A DNA stretch of 64,000 bases from Triticum aestivum (lineage: Eukaryota; Streptophyta; Magnoliopsida; Poales; Poaceae): contig NC_057809.1 in NCBI RefSeq assembly GCF_018294505.1, forward strand, positions 131,910,979 through 131,974,978. Reading direction: 5' to 3'. Position numbers and translations under genes: made by a program. The notes beneath the pieces were generated by a model. The model saw only the letters and a list, made by a program, of their open reading frames with translations. It was not told the origin of the DNA and did no database searches. Positions 57,560 to 64,000 of this stretch are shown one piece after another; position 1 is the first letter of the stretch, and every line of letters begins with the position of its first letter.

Positions 57560-59001
57560 CAGCAAGGGGCACCGAAACCGGATAGGCTTAAAAGGAAGGT
57601 GGTCAGGACTGAGACGTCGTCGCAGAGGTATGAAAAATCCCTGATCCATGGTTCGTCGTCTTTAAAATATAATAACGTCCATGGTTCCTGGCAGAAAAAA
57701 TGCTCGCCGGACCGTGCCCAGAGAGCCTGCCGGCCATGCCTCCACCAGTCGGACTCTAGAGCCGGACTTAGGGGCAGATGGTGACGTGGGGACAACACCG
57801 GATGTTCCTCCTATAGAGGATGCGGATAGGCTGTCCTCTACGAATTCCGAAGTGGAGAGTGCCATGAATCACAGGCGCCGTCGGGCCGTACTCCGCGACC
57901 CTGGTTTCTCTGAAGAGGCATTCAATGCCTTCAACTCAGGAGACGCGTACATCCGAGCTGCTCAAAATGGTCTTGCCAGAGCCACCGACCAGTATGTAAA
58001 GGATATACGGGTAAGAAAAGCTGATAATTATATATATCAGTAGCCCCTGAGACTTGAAACAGTTGACACAACTGATTTAAGGATCATTATTTGTGTAGGC
58101 TCTTACAGAGAAGAATACCCAGTTGTCTCAAGAGCTAGAGGAGTGCAAAGCCCAGTTGTGGGCCGCAGTTGCCACAATGAAGGAGTCCGCGAAGGCCCCA
58201 TCTAGTAACACTTGTTTCTATCAAAAAGAAGGATATGTACCAGTTAGTATTCGGCATGTATGCAAATCTAACAATAGATTTTGCAGATGACCCCGGAGTG
58301 AATCCGAAGGTCGTGCGAGGGGATGAGCAACATGCTCAATGACAACTAGAGGCTGGCGAGCGCGTGCTTACGCGGGTTAGGCAGGAGAAAAATGATCTCC
58401 AAGATGCCAACACTCAGCTGGGCGTTGAACTGAAAGACGTCCAGGCCCAGCTAGCTGACTCCGTAAAGGAGAATAAAAGGCTTCGACACGGCATTTTTAG
58501 TAAGTGCTTGAACGAACTTTTATAGAGTTCGGCAAAGAAACCGGCTAACAGAGTTATATCTGTAGGTATGCTGACGGGTCATCCCACAGAGGAGATGCCC
58601 GGGCCTGCGGATGATCTTCTGCCAAAGCTCTCACAACTGCACAAACAAGTTCGGCAGGTGATGCAGGGCATTGCCCAAGCCTTGTGGCCATCCGCCTCCC
58701 TGCTAGGAGGCATGGGGGAGCTTGTAGAGATGCTCAAGGGAGTGCGGCGGCGCTTCCGATTATGGAAGATATCGGCCTGCCGACAAGGTGCAAGGGAAGC
58801 CTGGGCCATGGTGAAGACACGATATACCAAGGCCGACCCGGACCACATGGCCGAGGTCGGACCTGTGGGGTCTGATGGGAAAGAGATCCCCGTCAGTTTG
58901 CTGTATGACTAGGTGAAATTAGCCGCAAAGTATTCCCAACAGGATTGTAGGCTAGACAGCCTGTTGGATGGTATAGAAGAAGAATTTAGTCAGTCTACGT
59001 G
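57560..59001 (+). pseudogene. Antisense gene of element J, 3' exons
   Basis: Exons by eye: end of one exon at 57626 (donor GAG/GTATGAA), 57690-58010 (acceptor TTCCTGGCAG, donor GG/GTAAGAAAAG), 58099 to about 58203 (TEKNTQLSQELEECKAQL), 58287-58499 (coiled coil, LTRVRQEKNDLQDANTQLGV), and 58565-59001 (MLTGHPTEEMPGPADDL, KQVRQVMQGIAQALWP), ending TGA. As in element D a coiled-coil exon is followed by a C-terminal domain, and the gene converges with integrase. The Transposase_28-like first exon is absent. A stop in the coiled-coil exon (58341) and one in the last exon (58909) show decay. Confidence 0.7.
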
Positions 59002-59812
59002 ATTGTGTACTTCAAATGACATGTATTGTCCCTAGCTGGATTGTAAATCATTTGTCATGGCGGACCTTTTCGCTTCAACCTCCGGACCCGACAGTCCGGA
59101 GTGTATCTGAATACCTGCTTAGTGATGTAAAAACCGGGGTACGCGTGGAAACCAGGCGTAGGGGTCATAAGTGCTTAAACAGACAAGTACCCAACTAGCT
59201 ACGTTATATTACATGGATAGTAAGAAACATCTTCCAGGGAGAATAGTTTCGTTAAGGGTTCCTTCCCCTGGGTACGCATGCATTAATGTGCATGTCTGGA
59301 CTGCGAGAAGAGACGCGGGATATAAACATCTGGGGGCATGTATCACAATAAATAAAAGTCATCTTTTGTTCATCGACTGAATATTCCCTTCAGAATGCTA
59401 GCTTTTGGCTTCACCCAGTCTGAGGTACACATCCGGCTAACCCGATAGTAACAATCGCAGAGGTGCTCCCCTTATGCCCTAGACGAATTAACGGGAACAT
59501 AGGGCATAAACACAAGAGACAGGCAACCCAGCTTGGCCAAAACTTAAGTCATATCGATGCATATAATGGCGAAGAAAAGGTACATGTGGAAAAGTAACAC
59601 ATGTGCGGGGGGCATAGAGCCCGGAACATAGTTATATTAAGCTTCTGTATAAGAAGCCCCCGGGTATAATGAGCACGCCTAGCATGTCAAGATTGTGTAG
59701 TCAAGACACATTTTAACCTTTTAAGGCCGTGAAGAAAAAAAGAAAATAAAGACAGATAACGAATATATATATATAATTGATGAAGGTAAGAAGACGAACA
59801 CAGAGTCCGGCG
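59002..59812. other. Spacer between antisense remnant and integrase of element J
   Basis: AT-rich convergent 3' region, no recognisable frame; corresponds to 14984-16241 in element D. Contains a short TATATATATATA run near 59764. Confidence 0.5.
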
Positions 59813-60898
59813 CTAGGCGTAGAACCTTTGGAGTCTGGCTGCGTTCCATGGGTTTGGCTTGAGTCGATTGTCCGATGCATCCCGCAGATGGTACACACCA
59901 CCGGTAAGAACTTTGTCAATAACGAAGGGACCTTCCCATTTGGGCTTGAGCTTGTCCTTTTTCTTCTCCGATAGGCGCAGAACGAGTTCGCCAACGTTAT
60001 AAGTTTTGGCACATACTTCTCTGCTTTGATACCGTCGAGCCTGTTGCTGATAGAATGCGAAGCGGGCTTTTGCCACGTCACGCTCCTCCTCCAGGGCGTC
60101 CAAACTGTCCTGCCGATCAAGCTCGGCTTCTTTCTCTTCGTACATGCACACTCGAGGTGAATCATGAATGATGTCGCAGGGCAGTACCACCTCTGCGCCA
60201 TACACCATAAAGAACGGTGTGTATCCGGTAGTGCGATTTGGCGTAGTCCGCAACCCCCATAGTACGGAGTCAAGTTCCTCCACCCAATGTGTATCTGATT
60301 CCTTCAAGGATCGCACTAATCTGGGTTTAATGTCGCTCATGATAAGACCATTTTCTCGCTCGACTTGACCATTAGTTTGCGGGTGATAGACAAAGGCATA
60401 ATCGAGCTTAATGCCCATGTTGCTGCACCAATTTTTTACATCGTCGGTTGTAAAGTTCGAGCTGTTATTGGTGATGATGCTGTGGGGGACGCCGTAACGG
60501 TGTACAACCCTGGATACGAAGTATATCACTGGTCCGAACTAGGCCGTTTTAACTGGTTTGGCTTCTATCCATTTGGTGAATCTATCCACCATGACCAATA
60601 GGTATTTTTTCTTATGGCTTCCCCCTTTAAGGGGTCCGACCATATCGAGCCCCCAGACCGCAAAGGGCCAAGTAATGGGGATTGTTTGGAGAGCGGTAGG
60701 TGGCATATGGCTTTGGTTTGCAAAAAGCCGGCAACCGACGCAACATTGAACGAGGTCCTGTGCATCTGCTCGGGCGTTAGCCAGTAAAAACATATACGAA
60801 AGGCCTTGCTTACACGGGCCCGAGCTGCGGCGTGGTGGCCGCCAAGTCCAGCATGAATTTCTGCCAAAAGTTGCCGTCCTTCCTCTTTGGATATGCAC
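59813..60898 (-). pseudogene. pol: Integrase of element J, second catalytic Asp lost
   Basis: The zinc module spans a frame break: its His part is in the preceding frame (AEIHAGLGGHHAAARARV) and its Cys part, DLVQCCVGCRLF, is here. The core has VWGLDMVGP (first Asp at 60644-60646), an in-frame stop at 60539, then HSIITNNSSNF, where family members have ITDN: the second Asp is Asn (60467-60469). The Glu of NGQVEREN lies 35 residues on. The C-terminal part has VYGAEVVLPCDI and WEGPFVIDK, ending at 59813. Both the stop and the Asp loss rule out activity. Confidence 0.86.
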
Positions 60899-61686
60899 CT
60901 TTGAAGTACTCCGGTAACGCTTTTCTTATAAAGCTCTCCCTCGTGGACCTTGTAGGCTTTAGACCGCCGCACAATGCAACGTGCCTTGTTTGGGTCATCA
61001 GGGAGTTCTTGCCTAGTTAGGTAAGTCAAGAAGGGTTCTGTCCACGGGGCAATGACAGCCATAATCACGTGGGCCGAAGGCGTTGTTTCAGTGGCAGAGC
61101 CTCCGATTACGTCAGAGTGTTCAGTATCTGGCGTTGTGGTCGGGTCTGAACTGTTGTTGCCGGACTCTCCTTCCCATACCATGGATGGCTTAAATAGCCT
61201 TTCCAAGAAGATGTTAGGTGGGACAGGGTCGCGTTTAGCGCCGATGCGGGCGAGGATATCTGCCGCTTGATTGTTTTCCCGGACCACATGGTGGAATTCA
61301 AGCCCCTCGAACCGAGCTGACATTTTGAGGACGGCGTTGCGGTAAGCCGCCCTTTTTGGGTCCTTGGCGTCAAAGTCTCCATTTATTTGAGATATTGCGA
61401 GGTTCGAATCCCCACGCACCTCTAGGCGTTGAATGCCCATGGATACTGCCATCCGGAGACCATGCAACAGGGCCTCATATTCTGCTGCATTGTTGGAGTC
61501 TGTGTATAGTATTTGGAGTACGTATTGGATTGTATCTCCGGTGGGGGATGTAAGGACGACGCCTGCCCCCAAACTAGCCAGCATCTTAGAGCCGTCGAAG
61601 TGCATGATCCAATTGGAGTACGCACCATACTCTTTAGGGAGTTCGGCTTTCGTCCATTCGGTGACGAAGTCAGCCAGTACTTGCAA
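60899..61686 (-). pseudogene. pol: Archaeal-type RNase H of element J and linker to integrase
   Basis: The frame from 61686 reads VLADFVTEWTKAELP, IMHFDGSKMLASLGAGV (first Asp), the Glu of AAEYEALLHGL, EVRGDSNLAISQI (Asp) and NNQAADILARIG (last Asp). All four expected acids are present, so this is the best preserved RNase H in the window. A linker (PPNIFLERLFKPS, WTEPFLTYLTRQELPDD) leads to the His part of the integrase zinc module and then into a frame break near 60760-60830. It is separated from the connection domain by one stop at 61696. Confidence 0.86.
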
Positions 61687-61695
61687 CTTAATGGC

Positions 61696-62970
61696 TCAAT
61701 GTGGTTTGTATGTTATGTCGAACGGGAGGAGCTCGATAGCCCATTTAGCAATCCGGCCCGTGGCATCGCGGTTATTTATTATATCATTGAGTGGTACTTC
61801 GAAGGCCACCGTAATTGAACACTCTTGAAAGTAGTGTCGTAGTTTCTGGGATGCCATGAAGACCGTGTATGCTATCTTTTGATAATGTGGGTACTGTGAT
61901 TTGCATGGAGTGAGGACAGTGGATACGTAGTATACTGGCTTTTGAAGCGGGAACTTATGTCCGTCCGTCTCTCGTTCGACGACGAGCACTGTGCTTACAA
62001 CTTGGTCTGTTGCCGCTATATATAACAGCATTGGTTCGCCAACATTTGGCGCGGCCAAGATTGGGTTGGTGGCCAATACGGCTTTTATTTCTTCCAATCC
62101 GGCCGTGGCCGCATCGGTCCACTCAAAGTGTTCGGTGCGTCGAAGAAGGCGATAAAGAGGTAGTGCCTTTTCTCCTAATCTGGAGATAAAGAGGCTTAAG
62201 GCAGCCACGCATCTAGTTAATTTCTGGATTTGCTTGAGGTCTGTTCGGGTAGCCAACTGTGACAAAGCTCGGATGTTAGCTAGATTTGCTTCAATTCCTC
62301 TATTGGAGACGATGAAGCCCAAGAGTTTTCTGGTGGGCACGCCGAAAACGCATTTTTTCGGATTGAGCTTGATGTCGTATGTTTGGAGATTGTCGAACGT
62401 GAGCCTCAAGTCGTCAATTAAAGATTCGACATGTATTGTTTTAATGACCACTACGTATGCCTCCACTGTTTTGCCGATTTGTGTTTCCAGGCATGTCTAA
62501 ATCATGCGTTGATAGGTTGCACCGGCGTTTTTGAGCCCGAAAGGCATGGCGTTAAAACAGAAGGGGCTGTATGGAGTGATAAATGTCGTTGTGGCTTGAT
62601 CGGACTCCGCCATCTTAATTTGATGGTATCCGGAGTATGCATCGAGGAAACACAATGAGTCGTGTCCTGCCGTAGCGTCGATAATTTGATTGATGCGGGG
62701 GAAGGGATCCTTGGGGAAAGCCTTGTTAAGGTCCTTGAAATCGACACATAGGCGCCAGGATTTGTCCTTCTTTGGTACCATCACCAGGTTTGCTAGCCAG
62801 TCCGGATGTTTTATTTCTCTGATGAATCCGGCCTTGAGTAACTTGGCTAGCTCTTCTCCCATGGCTTGCCGCTTGGGCTCAGAGAAACGCCGAAGAGTCT
62901 CCTTGACCGGCTTGAACCCCTTTAGAATGTTAAGGCTATGCTCGTCCAGCCTGCGTGGGATTCCTGGCAT
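61696..62970 (-). pseudogene. pol: Reverse transcriptase and connection domain of element J, catalytic Asp pair deleted
   Basis: 62970-62497 holds MPGIPRRLDEHSLN, WLANLVMVPKKDKSWRLC, DFKDLNKAFPKDPFP, CFLDAYSGYHQIKM (first catalytic Asp) and NAMPFGLKNAGATYQR, then a TAG. The frame continues in 62466-61696 with EAYVVVIKT where related copies read AYVDDVVVK: about two codons, the Asp pair, are missing near 62450. Thumb (VSNRGIEANLANIRAL) and connection (KPVYYVSTVLTPCKSQYPHY) follow, to a stop at 61696. The loss of both Asp residues makes this RT inactive whatever the stops. Confidence 0.87.
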
Positions 62971-62982
62971 GTCTGAAGGATG

Positions 62983-63993
62983 TCAGGCGAAGATGTCCCA
63001 ATTCTCACGCAAGAACTCCCGCAGTGCGGCATCTGTTGTGGGGTTCAGTTGTGCCCCGATGGATGCTGTTTTTGTAGGGTCCGTTGGATGGACCTGGAAT
63101 TTGACTATTTCATCCACTGGTTTAAAAGAGGTGGACTTGGGCCTTTTGTCGAGTATCACGTCGTCCCTGTCCACTGTGGAGCGCGGCACAGTTAGTTCTT
63201 CGGCCGCCAGGGCTTCGGATAACGCCTCAAGGGCTAGTGTGGTGGTTTTATTTTCGGCGCGGAGTGCTATGTCCGGATCACTAGCCAGAGTGATTATTCC
63301 ATTGGGCCCGGGATTTTTGAGCTTCATGTACCCGTAATGGGGTATAGCTTGGAAGATCGCGAATGCCTCCCGCCCTAAAAGGGCGTGGTATCCGCTACTA
63401 AACGAGGCCACTTGGAATGTGATTTCTTCAGGCCTATAGTTCTCCGGCGTGCCGAATACCACATCTAGTGTGATCTTTCCCGCACATCGTGCCTCCCGAC
63501 TAGGGATGATTCCTCTGAAGGCCGTGCTGCTTTGCTCAATGCGGCTCTTGTCTATTTCCATCTTGCTAAGAGTTTCCTCGTAGATGAGGTTTAATCCGCT
63601 GTCACCGTCCATGAGCACTTTAGTAAGCCGGAAGCCGTCCACAATTGGACTAAGGACCAAAGCGGTTGGTGCTCGGGCTGTTCGGAATTGAGGTTCGTCA
63701 CTGGCATTGAAGGTTATGGCCGTGTCGTTCCATGGATTTATTGCTGCAACATGGCAGACTTCGGCAAGGCTGTGGAGTGTTCGCTTGCGCCTATTATTTG
63801 AGGCGAGGGTCTCGAAAAGTGTCAATATTGCATTGTTATTTTCCACGGGATGCTGCTCTGTTGTATTGTTGGTGAGGATATCCTCGCCGCTCTTGGCCAC
63901 CTGCCGGAGTATCCAACATGCTCTAAGGATGTGTGTTGGCATGGTATCCACTGTACTGTGAATTTTGCATGGCCCATTGAGCCATCCCTCCAA
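62983..63993 (-). pseudogene. pol: gag C-terminus and protease of element J (336 codons)
   Basis: A long open frame: a Cys/His-like segment near the start (CKIHSTVDTMPTHILRAC), a linker, then the protease with VLMDGDSGLNLIYEETLSKM (family MDGGSSLN; catalytic Asp kept, Gly to Asp two places on), KITLDVVFGTPENYRPEE and GYHALLGREAFAIFQAIPHY, then the linker to RT. It ends DIFA followed by a TGA 4 codons before the RT opening HPSDMPGIP, so only one base separates it from reading into RT. The first part of gag is outside the window. Confidence 0.82.
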
Positions 63994-64000
63994 TACAGTT

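Larger units (their letters stand above)
57300..64000 (-). mobile_element. Gypsy element J (Tat lineage) with antisense-gene remnant, cut by window edge
   Basis: Minus-strand pol from protease (63993) through RT, connection, archaeal-type RNase H and integrase (end 59813), then a 0.8-kb spacer and a plus-strand multi-exon remnant (to 59001), the same arrangement as element D. The 3' LTR and the first part of the antisense gene are missing at the junction with element I (57.2-57.6 kb); gag and the 5' LTR lie right of the window. Breaks in every domain. Confidence 0.82.

Overview
The window is a repeat-packed stretch of a large grass genome, almost certainly Triticeae (wheat, Aegilops, barley or rye). 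I infer this from the LTR types: copia LTRs opening TGAAGGAAATATGCCC or TGTTGGAAATATGCCC and ending CCCAACA (Angela/WIS/BARE-1 type), long Athila-type gypsy LTRs opening TGATACGTC and ending in TGGGTCATCA-like ends, and Tat-lineage gypsy elements with a second, archaeal-type RNase H. I find no ordinary single-copy plant gene, no rRNA or tRNA gene, and nothing bacterial. Almost every base can be assigned to a transposable element, many of them nested.

Layout. (A) 1-8571, minus: decayed Tat-type gypsy with its 5' LTR at 7458-8571, inserted into a copia LTR (B) whose remainder is 8572-9561. (C) 9644-24408, minus: an Athila-type LTR split by (D) 9880-23269, a Tat gypsy with both LTRs, gag, protease, RT, two RNase H modules and integrase on the minus strand, and on the plus strand a separate eight-part antisense gene (11326-14983) with its own TATA box and leader intron. 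(E) 24409-30448, plus: 3' part of an Athila-lineage gypsy (RT to integrase, a downstream coiled-coil ORF, polypurine tract, 3' LTR). (F) 30449-35308, minus: 5' part of an Angela-like copia (LTR, primer site, gag, protease, integrase). (G) 35309-52319, plus: 3' end of another copia, its 1.8-kb LTR split by (H) a 13-kb CACTA DNA transposon (36174-49175, target duplication ata) and by a gypsy LTR (50125-51735). H holds a copia solo LTR with a perfect 5-bp target duplication, a six-copy 503-bp tandem array, several gene remnants, a Pro-rich ORF with a TATA box, and an intronless RNase D/Werner-type exonuclease-like ORF lacking most catalytic acids. No CACTA transposase was found, so H looks non-autonomous. 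Right of it lie a truncated Athila-type LTR (52389-53464, minus), (I) a plus-strand Tat gypsy with LTR, gag and protease (53465 to about 57200), and (J) a minus-strand Tat gypsy (about 57300-64000) with a fragment of the same kind of antisense gene next to its integrase.

How it works together. Each retroelement originally carried its own gag/protease/RT/RNase H/integrase set, primed from a tRNA site beside the 5' LTR. In this window every pol gene is broken by stops or frameshifts, and two have lost catalytic RT residues. The parts that still look readable are accessory genes: the antisense gene of D (one stop in about 928 codons), the coiled-coil ORF of E, and two ORFs of H. Exon borders and element borders were found by eye. 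Family names are tentative.
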